Of a stretch of 64,000 nt of DNA, positions 18,092-26,847 are shown in pieces. The position numbers were made by a program, and so were the translations under genes. A model generated the notes under the pieces. That model worked only from the letters and a program-made list of their open reading frames with translations, was not told the DNA's origin and did not search any database. Within the stretch, counting starts at the first letter, position 1. Every line of letters starts with the position of its first letter. The stretch spans positions 25,514 through 89,513 of the forward strand of contig CAPPGO010000006.1 in the NCBI GenBank assembly GCA_948678575.1. Reading direction: 5' to 3'. This stretch comes from an uncultured Clostridia bacterium. GTDB taxonomy: Bacteria > Bacillota > Clostridia > TANB77 > CAG-508.

Positions 18092-19318
18092 ATGAGATAT
18101 TTATATCTTTTACAACAAGCAATTATATGGATAATAACTATCTATTGGTTATATCAAATGGTAGTAAGCTTTTGTTCACTTATAAAATTAAAAGATAAGC
18201 CACTTAAAATAGACAAGGAACACAAATTTATGGCTGTAATTCCAGCACACAATGAAGAAATGGTAGTTGGAAATTTAATTGAAAGTTTACAAGCTCAAAA
18301 TTATCCAAAGGATAAATATGATATTTATGTTATAGCAGATAATTGTACAGACGATACAGCAAAAGTTGCAAAAGAAGCAGGAGCAATTGTTTTAAAAAGA
18401 TTTGATGAAAATCATAAAACAAAAGGTTTTGCATTAAATTGGTTTTTAAAGCAAAAAATTGAAGAAAATGCAGACTATGATGCCTTTTGTGTATTCGATG
18501 CAGATAATATAGTAGACAAAAATTTCTTGGAAAATATGAATAAAAAATTATGCCAAGGTGAAGAAGTAGTTCAAGGATATAGAGACATTAAAAATCCAAA
18601 TGATTCTTGGATATCAGCAGGATATGCAATTTTCTATTGGATGATGCACAGATTTTACCATTTAGCTAGGTATAATTTAGGTTTATCAGCACTTCTTAAT
18701 GGAACAGGATTTATGGTAAAATTTGATTTAGTAAAACCAAATGGATGGCAAACAATTACTTTAACAGAAGATATAGAGTTTTCTCTTATGAATGTTATAG
18801 AAGGTAGAAGAGTAGGTTGGTCTACTGATGCAATTGTTTATGATGAACAACCGATTACTTTTAAACAAAGTTGGTCACAAAGATCAAGATGGTCAGTAGG
18901 GCATTTGCAATGTATGAAATACTATACTAAGGATTTAGCAAATGGTGTAGTAAAACATAAAACACTTATGAACTTTGATGGTTTGTTATATATGTTTGGA
19001 ATACCAATTATGATTTTAACACTATTACTTTTAGTTATGAACGCATTACTATTTATGGGTAATGAAATGACAACTTTTGATTTTATAGGAAGTTTAGTAA
19101 GATATTTAGCAACAACTTTTATAATGCCAATAATTATAGCAGTTATAATTATGAAATTGGATAAAAGAGATATAAAACCAATGTGGCTTGGATTGCTATG
19201 TTATCCATTATTCATGGGATCTTGGATTTTAATTAATATTAAATGTTTAATAAATCCTAATACTAAATGGGAAAAAATTAATCACGTTAGAGACATTAAA
19301 ATTCGTGAAGTTGCATAA
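18092..19318 (+). CDS. Membrane-bound GT2 glycosyltransferase (processive type)
   Basis: A 408-residue protein with one N-terminal membrane segment, a cytoplasmic GT2 domain and about three C-terminal membrane segments. Motifs are VIPAHNEEMVVGNLIESL, IADNCTDDT, the DxD VFDADNIVD, TEDIEFS and the QRSRW signature of processive beta-glycosyltransferases (cellulose or hyaluronan synthase type). It probably makes or extends a membrane or extracellular polysaccharide. It stands alone between pnp and a prepilin-like gene, with its own terminator, so context gives no substrate. Confidence 0.88.
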   Translation: MRYLYLLQQAIIWIITIYWLYQMVVSFCSLIKLKDKPLKIDKEHKFMAVIPAHNEEMVVGNLIESLQAQNYPKDKYDIYVIADNCTDDTAKVAKEAGAIVLKRFDENHKTKGFALNWFLKQKIEENADYDAFCVFDADNIVDKNFLENMNKKLCQGEEVVQGYRDIKNPNDSWISAGYAIFYWMMHRFYHLARYNLGLSALLNGTGFMVKFDLVKPNGWQTITLTEDIEFSLMNVIEGRRVGWSTDAIVYDEQPITFKQSWSQRSRWSVGHLQCMKYYTKDLANGVVKHKTLMNFDGLLYMFGIPIMILTLLLLVMNALLFMGNEMTTFDFIGSLVRYLATTFIMPIIIAVIIMKLDKRDIKPMWLGLLCYPLFMGSWILINIKCLINPNTKWEKINHVRDIKIREVA

Positions 19319-19332
19319 TAATAGAATATATT

Positions 19333-19361
19333 ACGGATACTTTAAAAGTATCCGTTTTTTT
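19333..19361 (+). terminator. Rho-independent terminator after membrane glycosyltransferase
   Basis: Perfect 11-bp stem ACGGATACTTT/AAAGTATCCGT with a 1-base spacer in the loop region and a run of T residues. Confidence 0.9.
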
Positions 19362-19447
19362 ATATTACATTTTATATATTTACCTTGAAAAAAACAGATA
19401 AAAATGATAAGATAAAAAAGTATATTTGATAGTATAAGGAGAATAGT

Positions 19448-19969
19448 ATGCAAAAGATAAAAAATGAAAAAGGTATCACATTAGTAGCATTAATTTTAAC
19501 AATAATAATAACAATAATGATAGCAGGAATAACAATAAATTTAGGTATGGATTCTATAAATTCTACAAGAGATAGAAAATTACAAGCTGAACTTGAAATG
19601 GTAGGTCAAGCTACAATTACAGAATACAGTAAAGCAATGGAACTTGGATACATAAAGGAAGGTTCAACTCAAATACCACAAAATTTTATTGGAACTCCTA
19701 CAAGTAATCCAGAAGCGCTTCCAACAGGAACATGGGCTTTATCAGATAGTGAAGCAGTTGGATATAAATCATATTTTGTATTAAATCCACAAGCATTAGA
19801 AAAATTAGAAATTTTAAATTCAAATCATACATATATTATAAATTATTACACAGGAGAAGTTTTTAATCAAACAAAGCAAAAATCTTCACAAGGTCAAACT
19901 TTATATATTAAAATGAATACAGGAAAAGTTACAGAAAAAACAGAAGATACAACAAGCTTTGTAGAATAA
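19448..19969 (+). CDS. Prepilin-like protein with N-terminal methylation-type signal
   Basis: A 173-residue protein whose N-terminus KNEKGITLVALILTIIITIM has the charged leader, conserved glycine and hydrophobic helix of type IV prepilins; the usual FTLIE is replaced by ITLVAL, a variant common in Clostridia. The remainder is a polar pilin-like head with YIINYYTGEVFN. No prepilin peptidase, assembly ATPase or other pilin genes are in the window, so it is an orphan here. The next gene, murB, starts 22 bp later and may be co-transcribed. Confidence 0.75.
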   Translation: MQKIKNEKGITLVALILTIIITIMIAGITINLGMDSINSTRDRKLQAELEMVGQATITEYSKAMELGYIKEGSTQIPQNFIGTPTSNPEALPTGTWALSDSEAVGYKSYFVLNPQALEKLEILNSNHTYIINYYTGEVFNQTKQKSSQGQTLYIKMNTGKVTEKTEDTTSFVE

Positions 19970-19991
19970 TTTGACATAAGGAGAACTTAAA

Positions 19992-20913
19992 TTGATAGAT
20001 ATTTATAAAGAATTGCAAAAAGAAATAGACAGAAGTCAAATTTTAAAAGATGAAAGAATGAGTAAACATACATCTTTCAAAATTGGTGGTCCAGCGGATT
20101 TTTTTGTTGAAATTCAAAGTACAAAAGAATTGAAATTTGTTCTTGAATTAGTGAAAAAATATGATATTCCTTTAACAGTTGTTGGAAACGGAACAAATTT
20201 ATTGGTTTCTGACAAAGGAATTAGAGGAATAGTTATAAAAATAGATATTTCTGATTTTAAAGTTGTTAGAATGAAGGATAGAGCTGAAATTACAATTTCA
20301 AGTGGTTATTCAGTAGCAAAATTAGCGCAATTAGCTTTGAAAGAGGATTTAACTGGTTTAGAATTTTTATCTGGAATTCCTCGGAACAATAGGTGGTGCA
20401 TTAAGAATGAATGCAGGTGCTTATGGTAGAGAAATGAAAGATATTGTTGTTTATACAAGATATATGGAACATGATGGAAAAATAAAAAAAATAAATTTAT
20501 CAGAACATAAATTTTCATATAGAAATAGTATTTTTTCAGAAAAAAATGATGTAATTATATTAGAAACAGTTATTGAAGCAAAATATGGAAATAAAGAAGA
20601 AATCAAATCTAAAATGGAAGAATACATGAAATCTAGGATTGAAAAACAACCATTAGATTTACCAAATGCAGGAAGTACATTTAAAAGAGCAGGAGAGTTC
20701 ATTACAGCAAAGCTTATTGATGAATGTTCTCTTAAAGGATATAGAATTGGAGATGCTGCTGTTTCTGAAAAACATGCAGGATTTGTTGTTAATTTAGGAA
20801 ATGCAACAGCAAAAGATGTTTTAGAACTTACTAATTATATCAAACAAAAGATTAAAGAAGAAAAGAATATAGATATAGAATTAGAAGTATTAAAAATTGG
20901 AGAAGGAATGTAG
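19992..20913 (+). CDS. murB: UDP-N-acetylenolpyruvoylglucosamine reductase, split by +1 frameshift at a CGG codon
   Basis: FAD enzyme that makes UDP-MurNAc for peptidoglycan. The first frame (19992-20381) gives KHTSFKIGGPADFF, VGNGTNLLVSDKGIRG and GLEFLSGIP; the second frame (20383-20913) continues GTIGGALRMNAGAYGREM and ends ELEVLKIGEGM, including NAGSTFKRAGEFITAKLID. One extra base, the C at 20382, separates them; removing it gives about 306 residues, the normal length, with nothing lost. In the zero frame translation would stop at 20429 after 145 residues. The break lies at CCT-CGG, the same kind of site as in dinB and prfB. The TTG start follows AAGGAG. Because murB is normally essential, a pseudogene is unlikely. 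Confidence 0.9.
20379..20385 (+). other. Candidate +1 recoding site in murB (CCT CGG A)
   Basis: In-frame codons are CCT then CGG. Skipping the C at 20382 makes the next codon GGA, the conserved glycine of the GIPGTIGGA segment. Confidence 0.7.
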
Positions 20914-20928
20914 AAAGGTGGAAATAAA

Positions 20929-22539
20929 ATGAAGTCATTTTTAGAATGGTTTAAAGGCAGTACAAAAATCAAAAGATGGATATTTGTTATATTAATAGGT
21001 ATAGCTTTTACATGCTATTCATTTGCTAAAATATTGGTTACAAAGGAAATAGATTTTGTTACTTTGGCAAAAGTAATTGGAATGTTTGTAGTTGGATTTT
21101 TATGTATAGTAGTAGGAATTATATATATTCAAAGAAGATTGCTAGAACTTATAATAGAAGCGAATGATGACACAGAAAAAGGTCAAAATGCAAAAGTAAA
21201 CATTAAATCTTTAATATTCAACAAAAAAGTCTATGAAGAAGGACCTAAAATTGTTGTTATTGGTGGTGGTTATGGTTTAAATAATGTAATTGAAGGCTTG
21301 AAAAAATATACAAATAACATTACTGCAATAGTAACTATGTCAGATTATGGAAGAAATACTGGCGCATCAAGAAAAGCATTGGATTCATTGCCTTTAAATG
21401 ATATCAAAGAAAGTATTATAGCAATGTCAGATCATGAAGAATTGATGAGAAATTTGATGAGCTTAAAATTTACAAATGAAAGATTGAATGGTTTAAATTT
21501 TGGCGATGTATTTTTTACAGGTATGAATGAATTATATAGTAATATTTCAGAAGCAATTCAAAAAAGTACAGAAGTATTAAATATTACAGGAAAAGTTATA
21601 CCAGTAACTTTGGACGAAATTACAATTTGTGCAGAATTGAATGATGGAACTGTTATTGAACAAAAAGACAGAATTCCAGAAATAGTTGCTGAAAAGGTTG
21701 AAACAATAAATAGAATATTTATTTCACCATCTAATTGTCAACCAGCACCTGGTGTATTAGAAGCTATACAAGAAGCAGAAGCGATTATTATAGGACCAGG
21801 AAGTTTATATACAAATGTTATACCAAATTTACTTGTAAAAAATGTTTCAAAAACAATAAAAGAAAGTAAAGCTATTAAAATGTATGTTTCTAACATTATG
21901 ACAGAACAAGGACAAACAGACAATTATACATTAGCAGACCATGTTAAGGCAATTCAAGCACATGCTGGAAAAGATGTATTTGACATTGTTCTTGCAGATA
22001 CTGCTGAGGTTATGCCAGAATTTGTTAGAATTTACAATAGAGAAGGTAGTGATATTGTAGAAGCAAATATTTCTGAAACTTCAAATCTAGGAGTTAAAGT
22101 AATAGAAAGAAATATGTCTTGTGTAAAAAAAGATAAAATTATACATAATTCAGATATTATTGCTTCAACAATTATAGAATTTATATGTAATGATTTAAAA
22201 TTTGAAGATAAACAAAATGAGACAGAATATTTACTTTTAAATTCTGTATTAAAAGAGCAAAAGAAAATTCAAGAAAAGAAAGCTAAACAAGCTTTAAAAA
22301 ACAAAGGAAAATCTCCAAAAGAAGATTCAAAAATAAAACAAAAAGGAAGAAAAAGTAAATTTGCTTCTAAATATCAAGATAGAGTTGAATCGATTCAAAA
22401 TGCAGATGCTAAAATAGCTGAAAACAGAAAAATAGCTAATGAAATAGCTAGAAAAGAAAAATTAGACATGGAAGCAAAAAGAAAAGCTATGAATAATAAT
22501 ATGAAAGAATTAAACAAGAAAAAGAAAAAAAGAAAATAG
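20929..22539 (+). CDS. yvcK: YvcK-family protein with N-terminal membrane helices and basic tail
   Basis: Member of the YvcK/CofD-like fold family, which in Firmicutes affects cell-wall precursor supply and carbon use. Residues ~15-70 form two membrane segments, ~105-430 the YvcK domain (KIVVIGGGYGLNNVIEGLKK, NITAIVTMSDYG, IIIGPGSLYTNVIPNLLVK, KMYVSNIMTEQGQTDNY), and the last ~100 residues are a lysine-rich coiled tail ending KKKKKRK. The usual active-site segment of the family with D-D-G-G-S-S-G is replaced by SDYGRNTG, so it is divergent. murB upstream is normal context, but rapZ and whiA are absent. Total length 536. Confidence 0.85.
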   Translation: MKSFLEWFKGSTKIKRWIFVILIGIAFTCYSFAKILVTKEIDFVTLAKVIGMFVVGFLCIVVGIIYIQRRLLELIIEANDDTEKGQNAKVNIKSLIFNKKVYEEGPKIVVIGGGYGLNNVIEGLKKYTNNITAIVTMSDYGRNTGASRKALDSLPLNDIKESIIAMSDHEELMRNLMSLKFTNERLNGLNFGDVFFTGMNELYSNISEAIQKSTEVLNITGKVIPVTLDEITICAELNDGTVIEQKDRIPEIVAEKVETINRIFISPSNCQPAPGVLEAIQEAEAIIIGPGSLYTNVIPNLLVKNVSKTIKESKAIKMYVSNIMTEQGQTDNYTLADHVKAIQAHAGKDVFDIVLADTAEVMPEFVRIYNREGSDIVEANISETSNLGVKVIERNMSCVKKDKIIHNSDIIASTIIEFICNDLKFEDKQNETEYLLLNSVLKEQKKIQEKKAKQALKNKGKSPKEDSKIKQKGRKSKFASKYQDRVESIQNADAKIAENRKIANEIARKEKLDMEAKRKAMNNNMKELNKKKKKRK

Positions 22540-22557
22540 GAGAATTTTAAGGTACAA

Positions 22558-24582
22558 ATGAAATTAGGAAAGAAACAATTAGATTTAAAAGATGCTATAA
22601 GAAAAGAATGGATTATTTCAAATGGAATTGGAGGATTTGCTTCTAGCACAGTAATTGGTGCAAATACTAGAAGATATCATGGATTATTAGTAGCTCCATT
22701 ATTACCACCAGCAAGAAGACATCTTTTAATTTCAAAATTAGATGAAAGTATTTATATTGGAAATGAAAAATTTGATTTATATACTAATATATGCAAAAAT
22801 TATGTAGCACATGGATATAAATATTTAGAACATTTTGAAAAAGAATATCTTCCTAAATTTACTTATAAAGTTAAAGATGTAACTATTTCAAAAGAAATTT
22901 CAATGGTATATAAAAGAAATACGGTTGTTGTTGTATATAAGATTAAAACTAACAAAGAAGATGTAAAATTAGTTTTAGCACCAATAGTAAGTTTCAGAGA
23001 TTTTCATGCAATGAATACAGGACATAATTATAATATTTCTCAAAAAATAGATGGAAGAAAAGTAAGACTTGAAATTGACGGCAATTCACATACTCCAATA
23101 TATACATATTTAACAGATGGAGAATATATAGAACATAAAAATGATACTTTTGAAAATATATATTATTTAAAAGAAGATGAAAGAGGTTTTATGCCAGAGG
23201 AAAATTTAGCTGTTTCTGGAAGATACGAAGTATATATTCCAGCAGAAACAACTAAAACAATTACTTTTGTTGGTTCTTTGGAAGACAATGTTGAGATAAT
23301 AGATGGCGAAAAAGTAATACAGAAAGAAACAGAAAGAATAGAAAAAACAATTAAAGATGCTGGTTTATTAAAGAATAAACAAAATAAGCAAGATAAGGAA
23401 TATGATGCTTTTGTTAAAGATTTATTAATAGCAGTAGATACTTTTATTATAGATAGACCATCTTTTGGAACAAAATCAATTTTAGCTGGATATCCTTGGT
23501 TTTTGGATTGGGGTCGTGATAGTTTTATTGCTTTTGAGGGATTACTTCTTATTACAAAAAGATTTGAAGATGCGAAACAAGTATTTAGGACATTTACAAG
23601 AGATATAAAATTTGGACTTGTACCTAATGGATATTCTGGTTTTGATGGAAGACCAATGTATAATAGTGTTGATGCATCACTTTTGTTATTTGAACAAGTA
23701 AATAAATATTTAAAATATACTTCTGATTATGATTTTGTAAGGGATGAGTTATATGAAAAATTAAAAGATATTATTACAAATTATAGTCAAGGAACTAATT
23801 TAGATAACAACAATATTTATTTAGATAGTGATGGATTGCTTGTTTCTGGAACTGCAAGTACACAAAACACTTGGATGGATGCAAAAATAGGTGATTATGT
23901 TGTAACTCCAAGAAATGGGAAAGTAGTTGAAATAAATGCACTTTGGTATAACAGTTTAAAAACATTAGAAACTTTGGCTAAAAAATTTGGTGAAGAAGAC
24001 GTTGCCTCTTCTTGCAAAGAAGCAGCTAAAAGATGTAAAACAGCTTTTAATAAGAGTTTTTATAATTCTAGAAGAAAATGTTTATATGATGTTTTAGGAG
24101 ATAATAAAATAAGACCAAATCAATTATTTGCACTATCAACAACATATCCAATAATGAGCTTAAATACAGAAAAAGCAAAAAATGTTTTCAATACTGTTAC
24201 AGATAAATTGCTTACTAGATATGGATTACGAACATTATCTAGATTGGATGATGGATATATTGCTGAATATGAGGGAGATAGTTTTAAAAGAGATATGAGT
24301 TATCATCAAGGTGTTGCATGGGTTTGGCTTTTAGGATTATATTCAGATGCGTTTGAAAATATGATAAAAGCTGAAAAAGATTCAAAAGAGAAAAAACTTA
24401 TGCAAGATAGATATAATATTTTTAAAGACAATGTTTATTCAACATTTAAAAAAGAAATTAATGGTGAAGAAGCAGTACAAAGTATTTCAGAATTGTATAA
24501 TTCAAAAGCACCATATTTGCCAGGTGGAACATGTAGTCAAGCTTGGAGTGTATCAGAAATTTTAAAAATAGTTACAAAATAA
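22558..24582 (+). CDS. Amylo-alpha-1,6-glucosidase (glycogen debranching enzyme)
   Basis: A 674-residue enzyme with an N-terminal glycogen-debranching beta domain (EWIISNGIGGFASSTVIGAN, RRYHGLLVAPLLPPARR) and a C-terminal (alpha/alpha)6 glucosidase domain (ILAGYPWFLDWGRDSFIAFE, GLVPNGYSGFDGRPMYNSVD, NTWMDAKIGDYVVTPRNGK, PYLPGGTCSQAWSVSE). It hydrolyses alpha-1,6 branch points of glycogen or starch-like polymers. The ATG lies 18 bp after yvcK. No other glycogen gene is in the window. Complete and unremarkable in length. Confidence 0.9.
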   Translation: MKLGKKQLDLKDAIRKEWIISNGIGGFASSTVIGANTRRYHGLLVAPLLPPARRHLLISKLDESIYIGNEKFDLYTNICKNYVAHGYKYLEHFEKEYLPKFTYKVKDVTISKEISMVYKRNTVVVVYKIKTNKEDVKLVLAPIVSFRDFHAMNTGHNYNISQKIDGRKVRLEIDGNSHTPIYTYLTDGEYIEHKNDTFENIYYLKEDERGFMPEENLAVSGRYEVYIPAETTKTITFVGSLEDNVEIIDGEKVIQKETERIEKTIKDAGLLKNKQNKQDKEYDAFVKDLLIAVDTFIIDRPSFGTKSILAGYPWFLDWGRDSFIAFEGLLLITKRFEDAKQVFRTFTRDIKFGLVPNGYSGFDGRPMYNSVDASLLLFEQVNKYLKYTSDYDFVRDELYEKLKDIITNYSQGTNLDNNNIYLDSDGLLVSGTASTQNTWMDAKIGDYVVTPRNGKVVEINALWYNSLKTLETLAKKFGEEDVASSCKEAAKRCKTAFNKSFYNSRRKCLYDVLGDNKIRPNQLFALSTTYPIMSLNTEKAKNVFNTVTDKLLTRYGLRTLSRLDDGYIAEYEGDSFKRDMSYHQGVAWVWLLGLYSDAFENMIKAEKDSKEKKLMQDRYNIFKDNVYSTFKKEINGEEAVQSISELYNSKAPYLPGGTCSQAWSVSEILKIVTK

Positions 24583-24615
24583 TTTTAATTATATTTTTAA
24601 AATTTAATTATGTTG

Positions 24616-24750
24616 TTATAGTTATGTATATAGTATGTGTTTTGTAATGGACTTGTGGGGACCGCTTTATAAACTGTTATGAACGAAGTGAATTACAGTT
24701 TGTTAAGATGGGGAGCATGGAAAAACATATACTATATACAATAACTATAA
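24616..24750. repeat. 135-bp terminal-inverted-repeat element
   Basis: Ends TTATAGTTATGTATATAGTA (24616 onward) and the complement of ...CTATAA (24745-24750) match over ~28 bp with few differences. The centre holds AAACTG/CAGTTT arms around GAACGAAGTGAATTA and GC-richer GTGGGGACC and ATGGGGAGC stretches. No coding capacity. It lies between the debranching enzyme and ruvC. Single copy in this window; probably a REP- or MITE-like element. Confidence 0.65.
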
Positions 24751-24793
24751 TGAAATTCTAATAATATTAAATAAGGAAGAGATATATTTTAAA

Positions 24794-25279
24794 ATGAGAA
24801 TATTAGGAATTGACCCAGGTTTTGCTATTACTGGATATAGTGTAATAGATTATGTCGGAAACAAATTTAAGCTAATTACATCAGGAGCGATTGAAACCAA
24901 AGCTAAAACACCCTTTCCAGAAAGATTAGCTAAAATATATGATGATTTAAGTGAAATAATAGATGAATATAAACCAGAAGCCATGTCTGTTGAAGAATTG
25001 TTTTTTAACAATAATATAAAAACTGGTATAAATGTTGCACAAGCAAGAGGTATTGTCGTTCTTGTAGGATATCAACATCAAATTCCTACTTTTGAATATA
25101 CACCATTGCAAGTAAAACAAGCAGTTGTAGGATATGGACGAGCTGAAAAAAAGCAAGTCCAAAAAATGGTACAATCCATTTTAAAAGTAGAAAAAGTACC
25201 AAAATTGGATGATATTACAGATAGTATGGCAATAGCTATTTGCCATGCACATTCTTGTAGATTTGCTGAAAAGTTATAA
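24794..25279 (+). CDS. ruvC: Holliday junction resolvase RuvC
   Basis: Endonuclease that cuts Holliday junctions symmetrically. The 161 residues include MRILGIDPGFAITGYSVID with the first catalytic aspartate, SVEELFF with the catalytic glutamate, and DDITDSMAIAICHAH with the C-terminal acidic residues. Length is normal. ruvA and ruvB, often adjacent, are not present here; a biotin ligase follows 29 bp later. Confidence 0.96.
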   Translation: MRILGIDPGFAITGYSVIDYVGNKFKLITSGAIETKAKTPFPERLAKIYDDLSEIIDEYKPEAMSVEELFFNNNIKTGINVAQARGIVVLVGYQHQIPTFEYTPLQVKQAVVGYGRAEKKQVQKMVQSILKVEKVPKLDDITDSMAIAICHAHSCRFAEKL

Positions 25280-25308
25280 TAAATAATTATATATTATGAA
25301 AGGTATTT

Positions 25309-25872
25309 ATGATGCAACTAGATGTACATACTAAATTTTTAGGTAAAAAAATTAAATATTTTGATACTATTTCATCAACACAAGAATATGTAAGAAATGA
25401 AAAAGTAGAAGAAGGCGAGATCGTTTTTGCAGAAAGACAAACAGCAGGGATAGGAACACATCAAAGAAAATGGTACACTGGAAAAAATGATAATCTAGCT
25501 TTTAGTTTTGTTCTTTTTCCAAATTGCGATATAAAAAAACTAGATCTTCTTACAACTGTAATTGCTGAAAGTTTAGTACAAGCAGTAAGAGAGTTATATT
25601 TAATCACTCTTCAAATAAAAAAGCCAAATGATGTAATGTATAAAAACAAAAAAATGGGTGGAATACTTACTGAAAGTATTATAGAAGGTAATATTGCAAA
25701 GAAAATTTTTATTGGAATTGGATTTAATGTTAATCAAGAAGAATTTCCAGGAAATTTAGGAGATATTGCTACTTCTCTAAAAAAAGAATTTCAAGCAGAT
25801 TTTTCAAGAGAAGATATTTTATCTAGATTTTTAGAAATATTTGAAGATGCATATTTAGACTTAATTCGTTAA
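25309..25872 (+). CDS. birA: Biotin--[acetyl-CoA-carboxylase] ligase, short form
   Basis: Enzyme that attaches biotin to carrier proteins. The catalytic domain shows FDTISSTQEYVRN, ERQTAGIGTHQRKWYTGKND (normally GRG..GR.W), KKPNDVMYKNKKMGGILTE and IFIGIGFNVNQ. There is no N-terminal helix-turn-helix, so it is not a repressor. The protein stops at 187 residues after LEIFEDAYLDLIR, lacking the small C-terminal beta domain of ~50 residues usually present. Variation in the ATP-loop glycine-arginine motif and the missing domain suggest reduced or altered activity. I chose the ATG at 25309 (after GAAAGG); a second in-frame ATG follows immediately. Confidence 0.85.
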   Translation: MMQLDVHTKFLGKKIKYFDTISSTQEYVRNEKVEEGEIVFAERQTAGIGTHQRKWYTGKNDNLAFSFVLFPNCDIKKLDLLTTVIAESLVQAVRELYLITLQIKKPNDVMYKNKKMGGILTESIIEGNIAKKIFIGIGFNVNQEEFPGNLGDIATSLKKEFQADFSREDILSRFLEIFEDAYLDLIR

Positions 25873-25885
25873 AATATTAATTAAA

Positions 25886-26072
25886 TAGAATACAATTATA
25901 TATATTAAAATTTTCAAACTCAGATCTGTTATTGCGCTTAGTTAAAACCTGTACATCATTCGGTCAGCGTCCTCGTGTAACGAGATTCCCTAACCTCATT
26001 CTTACAGGTTTTAAACAACTGCGCTCCATGTCATCCTTCGTTTTCAATTTAAATATATATAATTGTATTCTA
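25886..26072. repeat. Terminal-inverted-repeat element, copy 2
   Basis: A 187-bp relative of the element at 2764-2975. The ends TAGAATACAATTATATATAT (left and, as complement, right) match over ~30 bp. The core ACCTGTACATCATTCGGTCA and GAGATTCCCTAACCTCATT with closing TTACAGGT is nearly identical to copy 1. The inner stem is CTCGT/ACGAG with loop GTA, where copy 1 has CTCAT/ATGAG around a larger insert. It ends 23 bp before the ABC transporter start, so it is probably transcribed into that operon's leader or blocks read-through from birA. Confidence 0.75.
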
Positions 26073-26095
26073 ATATGAAAGGAATATCATTTAAC

Positions 26096-26818
26096 ATGAT
26101 TGAAATAAAAAATGTAAGTAAATCTTATGTAAAAAATAAAAAAAGTGTAGATGGATTAAATTTAGAAATTAAAGATGGAGAAATTTTCGGATTTTTAGGA
26201 CCTAATGGAGCAGGAAAAACAACTACAATAAAAATGATTACAGGAATCTTAAAAATTGATGAAGGTGAAATTTTAATAGATGGAAAGTCTATAAAGAATG
26301 AACCAACAGAAGCTAAATTAAATTTTGGATTTGTTCCAGATAGCCCAGATATGTTTTTGAAACTAAAAGGAATTGAATATTTGAATTTTATTGCTGATAT
26401 TTATAAAGTAGATAGTAAAGCAAGAAAAGAAAAAATAGAAACTTTATCAAAAGAATTTGGAATATATGATAATTTAAATGAACAAATTCAAAGCTATTCA
26501 CATGGAATGAGACAAAAAGTTTTAATAATTGGTGTTTTACTTCATGGTCCTAAAAACTGGATTTTAGATGAACCACTTACTGGTTTAGATCCTAAATCTG
26601 CTTATGACTTAAAAGAAATGATGAAAATACACAGTAAAAAAGGTAATACTGTATTTTTCTCAACTCATGTATTAGAAGTTGCAGAAAAGTTATGTGATAG
26701 AATTGGAATTATAAATGAAGGAAAACTTATTTTTGTAGGAACTTATGAACAAATGAAAGAACAATTTAAAGAAAATAATTCTTTGGAAGAAATGTTTTTA
26801 GAAATGACAGAAAAATAA
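26096..26818 (+). CDS. ABC transporter ATP-binding protein
   Basis: Cytoplasmic ATPase of an ABC exporter, 240 residues from the ATG at 26096, which follows GAAAGGA; an upstream TTG at 26063 lies inside the repeat element and is less likely. Walker A FLGPNGAGKTTTIKMI, Q-loop FVPDSPDMF, signature YSHGMRQKV, Walker B NWILDEPLTGLDPKSA and the H-loop STHVLEVAEKL are all intact. It pairs with the membrane protein that starts 29 bp downstream. The cargo is unknown; this pairing is typical of ABC-2 type exporters. Confidence 0.94.
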   Translation: MIEIKNVSKSYVKNKKSVDGLNLEIKDGEIFGFLGPNGAGKTTTIKMITGILKIDEGEILIDGKSIKNEPTEAKLNFGFVPDSPDMFLKLKGIEYLNFIADIYKVDSKARKEKIETLSKEFGIYDNLNEQIQSYSHGMRQKVLIIGVLLHGPKNWILDEPLTGLDPKSAYDLKEMMKIHSKKGNTVFFSTHVLEVAEKLCDRIGIINEGKLIFVGTYEQMKEQFKENNSLEEMFLEMTEK

Positions 26819-26847
26819 GAAGGGATAGAGGTTGAAAATAATTAGAA

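Noticed and set aside
19992..20913. murB as a pseudogene
   Set aside because: Only a single-base shift interrupts it; both halves are conserved to the end, the enzyme is normally essential, and the same site type occurs in two other intact housekeeping genes.
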